36,272 nt of DNA from positions 1 to 36,272 of the forward strand of contig JBEBJI010000022.1 in NCBI GenBank assembly GCA_040079935.1. The letters are read 5' to 3'. Source of the DNA: Methylotenera_A sp040079935. GTDB lineage: Bacteria > Pseudomonadota > Gammaproteobacteria > Burkholderiales > Methylophilaceae. The stretch's first letter is position 1. Each line of letters begins with the position of its first letter. Positions 25,331 to 33,114 of the stretch are shown here, in pieces. A program made the translations under genes and the position numbers. Under the pieces are notes generated by a model. That model was not told the DNA's origin, did no database searches, and worked only from the letters and a program-made list of their open reading frames with translations.

Positions 25331-26212
25331 TTAAAACGCTGCTGTTTTGTAATTCTGGCCAAAAAATTCCTGCATCAAAAAATCCTCCAGTTCGGCGCTA
25401 TCTTCCTGCCTAGCCGATTTAGTGATGGTGCGCCCTAAACGATGCGATTCCCAAGGGAAATCGCCATTATAATGCTCGCGAATAATCGCAATCATACGGC
25501 GTATCATCACCAGCCTAACATCTTGCCCATCGCTCGCTTCCACCTCGTAATACTGCAATTTAACGTTGCTGTAATCGGTCCAGCCTTTAAAGCTAAAACT
25601 CGCATTTTTACTTTCTAATCGCTTAATTTCAAAAATGCCATTGGTGCCAGATTTAAGATTATTTTTAATGCGCTCATCACGCTTTTGCTCCTCTGTTAAA
25701 CCTTGCTCAGCCGCCGCCGCAACTTCATTTTGGCGTGCGGCATCACCTTCTTGCGCCTCGCGCGCAGCACGTTTGGCATTTAGTGCTGCAAACATATCGG
25801 TTTCAAGTGGTTTTTCTTGCGGCAGTTTCTCTGGCGCAGGTTTTGGCGTGGCAAGCACTTCTGGCACTTTAAAAACGGGTGGTTTCGTATTTTTTCTCGG
25901 CTTTTGCGTGATGATTTTTGGTTTTTTTATCGGCTCTGGAAGCGGCTCTGGTATTGACTCCTGTAGCATTGGTTCTGGCTCAATTTTCGCCTGTTGTGGT
26001 GGCGCCAAATCTACTTGAAATGTCGTCGGCTCCTTCAGTTTGTCCAACTGAATTTTCGGCACCACAATAAACAAAATAATCGCATGAATTATTAAAGAAA
26101 TTGCAAATGCAATCAAGGTGTTACGGCTAACATGCAACCGAATTAACTTATCACCTTTTGGCGACATTAAAAATTCTTCAAACGTGTTGTTGGTTGGGAG
26201 TTTTGTTGCCAT
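25331..26212 (-). CDS. TonB-like single-pass membrane protein of unknown function
   Basis: 293 residues. A cytoplasmic head (1-31) precedes one transmembrane helix (about 32-52, IAFAISLIIHAIILFIVVP). A periplasmic Pro/Lys/Glu-rich stretch follows (about 60-135), an alanine-rich segment that may be coiled coil (140-185), and a folded C-terminal part (about 195-290) with FKGWTDYSN and FPWESHRLGRTI. The overall plan is that of TonB/TolA energy transducers, but I do not recognise the C-terminal domain as TonB_C. Its ATG overlaps the hrpA stop (TAATG). There is no ExbB or ExbD gene nearby. Confidence 0.75.
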   Translation of the reverse strand: MATKLPTNNTFEEFLMSPKGDKLIRLHVSRNTLIAFAISLIIHAIILFIVVPKIQLDKLKEPTTFQVDLAPPQQAKIEPEPMLQESIPEPLPEPIKKPKIITQKPRKNTKPPVFKVPEVLATPKPAPEKLPQEKPLETDMFAALNAKRAAREAQEGDAARQNEVAAAAEQGLTEEQKRDERIKNNLKSGTNGIFEIKRLESKNASFSFKGWTDYSNVKLQYYEVEASDGQDVRLVMIRRMIAIIREHYNGDFPWESHRLGRTITKSARQEDSAELEDFLMQEFFGQNYKTAAF

Positions 26213-29200
26213 TAGCCTGTGATGTCAGCCCAAGTTTTTTCAAGTCGTTTAATCGAGACTGGAAATGGCGTTTTAAGTTCTTGCGCAAATAATGAAACGC
26301 GCAATTCTTCTATCAACCAACGATAGTCCTGCAAGGCGTATGGAATAAGGCTTCCAGAGGCGTTAATTTGGGCTATTTTATCTTGCCATTTTTGCCAAAT
26401 CAAGCCCACACTTGCCGCATTTTTACCATCACGGTCAGGGTTGGCTGGTTGCTTTTGAATGCGCAAATTAAGCGCTTTTAAATAGCGCGGCACATGCTGT
26501 AAATATTCCCATGGCGTTTGGCTAAAACAGTTTTTATACACCAAAAGTTGCACTTGCTGTTCAACATCTTTTTTAAGGCGATTCACCGTCGCAGGCATTT
26601 TGGCTTGTTGATTCAACAAGCTTTGATATTCTGTGGCAACGGCTTGTGCTTGACGCGCAATCGCCTCAGAAACCGCTGGCAGTCTTGTTCTAGCGCGTTG
26701 CTTTAACTTCATAAAATCGGCGTTGCTGCGCGGCAAATCGTCCTCGCCAATAAATGCGCGATCGGCAATCGCCGTCAATAAATCTTCTCGCAAATCATCA
26801 GGAGAAACAATATTTCTAAACGCCAGTGCGTATTGGTTAAAATTCGGCAGGCCTTTTTCTAGCTGCTTAATTTGTTCTTTTAGTTCAAAGCGCATTAACC
26901 GGGCAACGCCTTTTCTATGGCTTAATTTCGCTTCATTTTCCGTATCAAATAATCGCACGGAAACCTCGTCGATATTGTCTTCCAGCGCAGGGTAACCCGT
27001 CACTTTCAAGCCATCGCGCTCAAAACTTAAGGTTTGCGGCAAGTCACCAAAATCCCATTGTTTTAAACCCGTTTTTTCAATGTCGGGAGAAGTGTTGCGG
27101 AATGTGAGTTGTGCAGCTGAGCCGAGTTGCTTCTTGAGTCCGCTCCAATCGCGTCCCATCGCCAGCTCGCGTCCTGCCCCATCCACCACGCTGAAGTTCA
27201 TAATATGATGCGGCGGCATATCACTCAAATCCCAATCGTCCTTGCTAATTTTAAGTGTGGTTTTTTGCTGTATGTAAACAGCTAAAGTTTCCAATATCGG
27301 CAAAGATTGATTTTCAGCGTACAGCAAAAACCCTGTCACAAACTCTGGTACTGGCACGCACACACGACGAAAAGTCTTCGGCAGCGCCTTAATTAAATAA
27401 GTGAGTTTCTCGCGCAGCATGCCCGGAACCAGCCATTCTGTTGGTGTTGCGTCAAGTTGATTCAATAGCGCCAAAGGAATCATCGCAGTTACGCCATCCA
27501 AAATATGGCTTGGCTCAAAGCGATATTTAAGCGGAATCTCAACGCCTCCCAGTGACATTTTTTCTGGAAACTGCACAGCAGTAATCGCATCTGCACCGTG
27601 GCGCATCAAGTCATCACGCGTGAGATATAAAAGTTTGGAATTAACTTTTTCCGCCTCCACACGCCACTTCTCAAAACTTATCGCGTTAAAAATATCCGCA
27701 GGAATTTTTGTATCATAGAACGCAAATAATTGGTGTTCGTCCACTAATACATCCTGCCGACGCGCTTTGTGCTCCAGCTCTTCCACTTCTGCAATCAATC
27801 GCTCATTCGCCACAAAAAACGCCGCGCGCGTATCAAATTCACCATTTGCCAGCGCTTCGCGAATAAAAATCTCGCGCGATTCTTTTGGGTTAATCGGCCC
27901 GTAATGCACACGGCGCTTGGGAATAATCGTTAAACCATACAACGAAACGCGCTCCCACGCATTGACCATGCCCATTTTTCTATCCCAGCGCGGGTCAGAA
28001 TATTGGCTTTCCGTTAGTCCTCGAGCCAATGGCTCAATCCAATCCGGCTCTATCCTGGCCACGCAGCGCGCATAAAGCTTGGTGGTATCCACCAACTCTG
28101 CTGCAATCACCCATTTGGGTCGCGTTTTCTTTAAACCTGAACCTGGCGCCACAAAAAAGCGGATACCGCGCGCACCTGCATATGAATCATTATCACCATC
28201 TTTAAAACCGATATTGCCCAGCAAGCCTGCCAATAGGGCTTTGTGGACTTGCTCAAAAGTGGCTTCTTTTTCATTTCGCTTAAAGTCCATTTCTTCCACA
28301 ATTTCCCTCAATTGCCCATGCAGCTCGCGCCATTCCTTCAAACGCAAAAATGAGAGAAAATTAGCATGGCATTGATTGAGCAAATCTTTGTTGGATTTTT
28401 TGATTTTTAGCGCATTGTCGAAAAAATCCCAAAGCTTTAGATAACTCATAAAATCTGAGTTTTCGCCAATAAACTTACTATGTGCATTATCGGCAGCTTC
28501 GCGTTTATCCATCGGCCGCTCTCGTGGGTCTTGAATACTCAATACGCTGGCAATAATCAAAATTTCGCTCAAACAATTTTCTCGCTTTGCCGCCAAAATC
28601 ATACGTCCCACGCGCGGATCGAGCGGCAATTTAGCGAGCTGCAAACCAATCTCTGTAATGCGGCGTTGTGAATCCACCGCGCCAAGCTCTTGCAACAGCT
28701 GGTAACCATCGGTAATTAAACGGCTAGATGGCGCTTCAATAAACGGGAACTCAGCAATATCGCCCAAGCGCAGCGCAGCCATGCGCAAAATAACGCTGGC
28801 GAGCGAACTGCGCAGAATTTCTGGTTCAGTAAATTCAGGGCGACCGTCAAAATCTTGCTCTGAATATAAACGCACACAAATACCGTTAGAAACCCGCCCG
28901 CAACGGCCTGCACGCTGCTTGGCAGCGGCTTGAGAGATTTTTTCAATCTGTAATTGCTCAACTTTTGCGCGCGTGCTGTAACGGTTCATGCGCGCTAAGC
29001 CAGCATCAATCACATACTTAATGCCAGGCACGGTGAGCGAGGTTTCCGCGACGTTAGTGGCTAAAACAATGCGCCGTGAGCTGTGACTTTTGAATATTTT
29101 CTGTTGATCTTCGATTGAAAGCCGCGCAAAAAGCGGTAGCACTTCAATATGCTTTAACTTAGCCGAACGGCCTTGGTATTTACGCAAATGGTCGGCGGTG

Positions 29201-30240
29201 TCACGAATTTCTCGCTCCCCTGGCAAAAACACTAAAATATCGCCATCACCTTGTCGTAGCAAGTCATCTGCCGCGTCCATAATTGCTTCTTCTATGGCCT
29301 CTTCTTCGTCATCTTCCTCCAACCAACGCGCTTCTGTTTTGGCTTTTCGAGCTATTCCAAAGATAGTATCGTCTTCTAAATCAAACTGCGCATTTTCAGC
29401 TTCACCCGACTCTTTAGCACGAAAACCCGCTTTGCCAAGTGGGCGATAACGGATTTCAACTGGATATGTACGGCCAGAAACCTCAATTACTGGAGCACCA
29501 TTAAAATGGCTGGAGAAGCGCTCGGCATCTATGGTTGCGGAAGTGACGATGATTTTTAAATCGGGGCGTTTTGGCAATAATTGCTTGAGGTAACCGAGTA
29601 GAAAATCGATGTTCAAACTGCGCTCATGCGCCTCATCAATGATAATCGTGTCATAGGCGTTGAGAAATTTGTCGCCCTGCGTTTCTGCCAGCAGAATGCC
29701 GTCTGTCATCAACTTCACATAGCTGGAATCGGTAATTTTGTCGTTAAACCGCACTTTATAACCAACGACTTCGCCGAGCGGAGAGTTCAGCTCTTGGGCG
29801 ATGCGGCTTGCCACCGAGCGCGCAGCAATGCGGCGCGGCTGCGTGTGACCAATTAAACCAGAAACACCACGACCCAATTCCAAGCAAATTTTGGGCAATT
29901 GCGTAGTTTTACCGCTGCCCGTTTCACCGCACACAATCACCACTTGATTATTTTTAATCGCTTCCGCAATTTCATCACGCCGCGCAGAAACTGGCAGCTC
30001 GAGCGGGTACTCTGGCTTGGGTAAATTGGCCAAGCGCGCTACAAATTTTTTCTGCGAATGATGTACTTTTTGTGCGATTTCACCCAATAAGCGCTGTGCT
30101 TTTAGCTTGGCATTTTCATCTGCTAACTTCTGCAAATCTGCCACATCATGTAGCTTGCGACGTAGCGCGTGTGTGTCGGCCAGCATGCAAGTTTGCAAAG
30201 CATTTTGTAAGTTAGAAAAGTTAAGTTGGGGGCTATTCAT
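26212..30240 (-). CDS. hrpA: ATP-dependent RNA helicase HrpA
   Basis: DEAH-box RNA helicase. In E. coli HrpA takes part in mRNA processing and rescue of collided ribosomes. 1342 residues, the usual size. Motifs in order: I GETGSGKTTQ, Ia TQPRRIAARSVA, II DEAH (IIIDEAHERSLN), III SAT (VTSATID), IV FLPGEREI, V TNVAETSLTVPG, VI QRAGRCGR, then HA2/OB-fold regions and the long HrpA-specific C-terminal part. An acidic insertion (LEEDDEEEAIEEAIMDAADD) sits before motif IV. The ATG lacks a Shine-Dalgarno sequence and follows a TAAAAT box. Confidence 0.97.
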   Translation of the reverse strand: MNSPQLNFSNLQNALQTCMLADTHALRRKLHDVADLQKLADENAKLKAQRLLGEIAQKVHHSQKKFVARLANLPKPEYPLELPVSARRDEIAEAIKNNQVVIVCGETGSGKTTQLPKICLELGRGVSGLIGHTQPRRIAARSVASRIAQELNSPLGEVVGYKVRFNDKITDSSYVKLMTDGILLAETQGDKFLNAYDTIIIDEAHERSLNIDFLLGYLKQLLPKRPDLKIIVTSATIDAERFSSHFNGAPVIEVSGRTYPVEIRYRPLGKAGFRAKESGEAENAQFDLEDDTIFGIARKAKTEARWLEEDDEEEAIEEAIMDAADDLLRQGDGDILVFLPGEREIRDTADHLRKYQGRSAKLKHIEVLPLFARLSIEDQQKIFKSHSSRRIVLATNVAETSLTVPGIKYVIDAGLARMNRYSTRAKVEQLQIEKISQAAAKQRAGRCGRVSNGICVRLYSEQDFDGRPEFTEPEILRSSLASVILRMAALRLGDIAEFPFIEAPSSRLITDGYQLLQELGAVDSQRRITEIGLQLAKLPLDPRVGRMILAAKRENCLSEILIIASVLSIQDPRERPMDKREAADNAHSKFIGENSDFMSYLKLWDFFDNALKIKKSNKDLLNQCHANFLSFLRLKEWRELHGQLREIVEEMDFKRNEKEATFEQVHKALLAGLLGNIGFKDGDNDSYAGARGIRFFVAPGSGLKKTRPKWVIAAELVDTTKLYARCVARIEPDWIEPLARGLTESQYSDPRWDRKMGMVNAWERVSLYGLTIIPKRRVHYGPINPKESREIFIREALANGEFDTRAAFFVANERLIAEVEELEHKARRQDVLVDEHQLFAFYDTKIPADIFNAISFEKWRVEAEKVNSKLLYLTRDDLMRHGADAITAVQFPEKMSLGGVEIPLKYRFEPSHILDGVTAMIPLALLNQLDATPTEWLVPGMLREKLTYLIKALPKTFRRVCVPVPEFVTGFLLYAENQSLPILETLAVYIQQKTTLKISKDDWDLSDMPPHHIMNFSVVDGAGRELAMGRDWSGLKKQLGSAAQLTFRNTSPDIEKTGLKQWDFGDLPQTLSFERDGLKVTGYPALEDNIDEVSVRLFDTENEAKLSHRKGVARLMRFELKEQIKQLEKGLPNFNQYALAFRNIVSPDDLREDLLTAIADRAFIGEDDLPRSNADFMKLKQRARTRLPAVSEAIARQAQAVATEYQSLLNQQAKMPATVNRLKKDVEQQVQLLVYKNCFSQTPWEYLQHVPRYLKALNLRIQKQPANPDRDGKNAASVGLIWQKWQDKIAQINASGSLIPYALQDYRWLIEELRVSLFAQELKTPFPVSIKRLEKTWADITG

Positions 30241-30249
30241 GTGTGGCGA

Positions 30250-30258
30250 ATTTTAACA
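30250..30258 (-). promoter_or_regulatory. Putative extended -10 box for hrpA
   Basis: TGTTAAAAT on the minus strand fits an extended -10 (TGn then TAAAAT), ending 9 bases before the hrpA ATG. This would give an mRNA with almost no leader. Confidence 0.45.
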
Positions 30259-30381
30259 TGCCAACAGCTTTGGATTTGAAGTTAGGCATAATCGCTGACT
30301 AACAAAATACTTTATGCGACCCTATAGGACTGTTACACTTAAGATGATAATACTTAAATATATGAATTATAAGGACGAGGA

Positions 30382-31008
30382 ATGAATTCTCAGCAACAAT
30401 GGCAGGTAATTGTAATTCAAAAAATTGAAACTGCTTCTGATTGGTTAGGCACTTCGGAACGTAAAAAAAATACTTATTGTTTATATGGTGTTTTTTTAGT
30501 GGTGTTATTGCTGTGGGGTATGTTCTTTGTACCAACTACTATATTGCTAGAAAGCGCAGCTGCTCGAAACTTGGTTCAATTTACTGCGTCCATTCTCCCA
30601 TGGATAAATATGGCACAAGTGAATTATGGTGCAGCGGCAGATAAGTTTGTGTATTGGCAATGTGTTTCGGTATGGGCGTTAATAACTCCAACGCTAATTA
30701 GCGCTTTTGCTGACCGTGTAACTCGACTTAACAAAAAAATTAAGGGTAAAGAGTTTTATAACGCTGCTTTACTAGCTTTTCCTGCAGGAATTTTGGGCTT
30801 TATTTTTGGGGTGATTTTGCCAAATCTATTTCATTCAAGCACTTATGTTTCTAAAGCACAACACTTATTGATGCTGAATGAATACTTCAGTGCGCTAGGG
30901 GCAGTATTGCTAGCTATGCTATTTGACGCTATTTTTATAGGGATGATTATAACGATTTTCTATTTAATTCATTTTTTTCGTAACTTTCAACAGCTTTTTA
31001 AATATTAA
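30382..31008 (+). CDS. Hypothetical four-helix membrane protein
   Basis: 208 residues, no family recognised. A cytoplasmic amphipathic start (1-28) is followed by hydrophobic segments at about 32-54, 88-108, 133-155 and 170-202, with a basic loop between the second and third (RVTRLNKKIKGKE). The ribosome-binding site AAGGACGAGGA just before the ATG is strong, which supports translation. It is a single gene between divergent hrpA and convergent ligE. Its DNA is AT-richer than its neighbours, judged by eye, hinting at recent acquisition or rapid evolution. Confidence 0.75.
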   Translation: MNSQQQWQVIVIQKIETASDWLGTSERKKNTYCLYGVFLVVLLLWGMFFVPTTILLESAAARNLVQFTASILPWINMAQVNYGAAADKFVYWQCVSVWALITPTLISAFADRVTRLNKKIKGKEFYNAALLAFPAGILGFIFGVILPNLFHSSTYVSKAQHLLMLNEYFSALGAVLLAMLFDAIFIGMIITIFYLIHFFRNFQQLFKY

Positions 31009-31040
31009 TCGTTAATGTATGCTCAAAAATAACGAATAAT

Positions 31041-31087
31041 AGATGCTCTGCAAGCCAATATCCATGCGGATTCCAGAGCATCTGTTT
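31041..31087. terminator. Dispersed palindromic element copy 4 between convergent genes
   Basis: Perfect 10-base arms AGATGCTCTG (31041-31050) and CAGAGCATCT (31074-31083) enclose the core GCCAATATCCATGCGGATTC, with an inner ATCC/GGAT stem. TTTT follows on the plus strand. It probably terminates the membrane-protein gene and the ligase operon. Confidence 0.75.
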
Positions 31088-31093
31088 TAATGT

Positions 31094-31948
31094 TTATTCG
31101 TGTCTTTCGCGCAAAAAACTGGCAAATTTTGGCTTGTCGCTAGGCGTTTTATCTTTGTAAGTATAAGTCACTTGGCTGCCAATTTTAGGCAGGTTTTCGC
31201 GCTGTGCGTCGCTAAAACCAGTGCCGAGTTTAAAGCGTATACCCTCTGGCGTTTCCACAATTAGCGCACCGAGTTTGCCTTTATATTTGCCCTTACCAGG
31301 CGTGTGCGCAATCACCGTAGCTTCAGCATCAAACAGGGGTTTTAACTTAAGTAGCGCATCGCTGCGACCTGTGACATACAGCGCATCAGCGCGATGCAAC
31401 ATCAGCCCTTCACCCCCATTTGCGACCACTTTTTTAAGCCGCGCTTTTAACTCAGCTTCATTTTTTACGTGAAATTGCGCAACGGCCTTTAGGTGCGGTG
31501 CTTTTTTTCCCTCATGGGCTTGCTCGACGATTTCGACAATGCGCTTGGCGCGCACTTCAAATGTGTCTTTCTCGTTTGGCAACTCAAAAATTAAGTATGT
31601 AATTCCGCGCCATTCTTCGTCAACTGGCACGTCTTTTCGCACCGCGCCAGAAAGCGCGTCAAATTGCCCGCGCGCCAGCCACAACTCACCGTCCAAGGGC
31701 ACTGCAGGGAAATCTTTAACGAACCAAGCTGGCGCGTTAATCAAGTTGCCTGCGCGGGTACTCAACACTTTTCCATCCCAAAATGCGCGTACGCCGTCAT
31801 ACTTTTCACTCACCAAAAATTGCTGTACATTGGTGCCAGATTGATAAATTTGCGCCAGCAAAACATCGGGCGCAGTTTGATTGGCGTACAAGCTGATAAA
31901 CGGATAGCTAGCAATGAAAAATAAAAAACCACGGCGACTTATTTGCAC
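31094..31948 (-). CDS. ligE: ATP-dependent DNA ligase with signal peptide (LigE type)
   Basis: Minimal ATP-dependent DNA ligase that seals nicks. 284 residues. The N-terminus MQISRRGFLFFIASYPFISLYA looks like a signal peptide with an Arg-Arg pair, so the enzyme probably acts in the periplasm. Nucleotidyltransferase motifs: I with K49 (EKYDGVR), III/E88 (DGELWL), IV (GGEGLML), V with K201 and K203 (LLKLKP). A short OB-fold carries PKIGSQVTYTY. There is no extra DNA-binding domain, as is usual for LigE. It starts with GTG 7 bases after the catalase-like gene's stop and ends the cluster. Periplasmic LigE has been linked in other bacteria to competence or extracellular DNA. Confidence 0.88.
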   Translation of the reverse strand: MQISRRGFLFFIASYPFISLYANQTAPDVLLAQIYQSGTNVQQFLVSEKYDGVRAFWDGKVLSTRAGNLINAPAWFVKDFPAVPLDGELWLARGQFDALSGAVRKDVPVDEEWRGITYLIFELPNEKDTFEVRAKRIVEIVEQAHEGKKAPHLKAVAQFHVKNEAELKARLKKVVANGGEGLMLHRADALYVTGRSDALLKLKPLFDAEATVIAHTPGKGKYKGKLGALIVETPEGIRFKLGTGFSDAQRENLPKIGSQVTYTYKDKTPSDKPKFASFLRERHE

Positions 31949-31955
31949 GGTACCA

Positions 31956-33044
31956 CTACCAATCCAAACTTTGCGGCACAGTTGTTTTATTCAATTGATG
32001 GCGATAATTTGAACTCGCTTCATATGCCCATTTTCTGGCACGGTTAAGCGCACCAATGGGGCGATGCGCTTCTAACGCATTCCAAGGCGAAAATGATAAA
32101 TTCTCACAAAAATGTTGTTGTTCTTGCGTATCGAATTGTTGCTTTAAAATGGTAATTTTGGCTACAGGCAAAAATGGAGAATCACTCTCTTTCCACAATA
32201 TTGTCGCATCTTCTATCGGCATTTTCTTTTTAGCATCTTGCAATTGCACCATGAGCTGCATACAAGCTTCACCTTCGGTTAGTTCTTTAGCTAAATTATT
32301 TTTTAAAAGATTTGGGTCTTTTGTATCTTCAGAGCCAATATTTTTTGGTAATCCGCATGACTGCATCATAAATTTAATACTATTTGGCCCTAGTTTATAG
32401 GCAGTATTGCTAAAATACTGCGTCCAAAGCGGGCTTTTAGGTGGTGGTGAAAGTGCAGTTACCAATCGCCACAACTCTCTTAGGCGCCATTTAAAAGGGT
32501 TATAGCCTTGTACAAAATATGTTAAATCACCTTTGCTCGCAAGAAATTGATTGAAATCATCCACACTGGCGGCAAAAAATATGGGGCTATTATGCGCAAT
32601 AAATTCTTGTGTATTGCCCCCATTTAAATTCTCGCTAACATTGAGCAATTTAATCGCCATGCCGCGCGCATCTCTTGTACGGTCGTCAGTCTCTTTCATA
32701 TTTGAACTACTGTTTGAAAAGCGTATCCACGATTTATATCGCGCGCCCACTTTTTGAAGAACGCCGTACTGCAATTTCGGATCTATATCTTGATTGACAT
32801 CCACATAGGCTTTCACACAGGCGTGCCCTTTTGCATGGGCAAAGCGGGAGGCATAACTGGTTTTTAAGACATCTACAATATTCACTGTTTTCTTGACTAA
32901 GCTTTGAATTTGTTCTGCCTCAGCCGTAGGGATGATTTCTTCTGTAGTAACAATAGCGTTCGTCTGCAAATGATATGCAATGAATGCTGCTAGCAATAGC
33001 AATATAATTAAAAAAACTGTCAGTAGTTTTTTAAAGATTTTCAT
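31956..33044 (-). CDS. Membrane-anchored catalase-related haem protein
   Basis: 362 residues. An N-terminal hydrophobic anchor (about 7-24, LLTVFLIILLLLAAFIAYH) puts the rest in the periplasm. A catalase-like beta-barrel core follows: distal histidine H70 in RFAHAKG, RFSNSSSN, RDARGMAIKL, distal asparagine N152 in HNSPIFF, and proximal haem ligand Y341 in RKWAY after HRPIGALNRAR. The protein is shorter than true catalases (about 480) and belongs to the SrpA/catalase-family group, which includes enzymes acting on organic hydroperoxides. It follows the RoxA-like gene by 70 bases and runs into ligE. Confidence 0.88.
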   Translation of the reverse strand: MKIFKKLLTVFLIILLLLAAFIAYHLQTNAIVTTEEIIPTAEAEQIQSLVKKTVNIVDVLKTSYASRFAHAKGHACVKAYVDVNQDIDPKLQYGVLQKVGARYKSWIRFSNSSSNMKETDDRTRDARGMAIKLLNVSENLNGGNTQEFIAHNSPIFFAASVDDFNQFLASKGDLTYFVQGYNPFKWRLRELWRLVTALSPPPKSPLWTQYFSNTAYKLGPNSIKFMMQSCGLPKNIGSEDTKDPNLLKNNLAKELTEGEACMQLMVQLQDAKKKMPIEDATILWKESDSPFLPVAKITILKQQFDTQEQQHFCENLSFSPWNALEAHRPIGALNRARKWAYEASSNYRHQLNKTTVPQSLDW

Positions 33045-33059
33045 ATTGCATCAGCGCCA

Positions 33060-33108
33060 TAACTTTATAGTATATTTTCCAAGTAACAATCAAAAATCGT
33101 CGACAAAA
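33060..33108 (-). promoter_or_regulatory. Possible promoter in the gap before the catalase-related gene
   Basis: The 70-base gap contains, on the minus strand, TTGATT, then a 15-17 base spacer and TACTAT or CTATAA. It could give internal transcription of the catalase-related gene and ligE. Weak, and only suggested by the AT-rich sequence. Confidence 0.25.
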
Positions 33109-33114
33109 AAGCCA

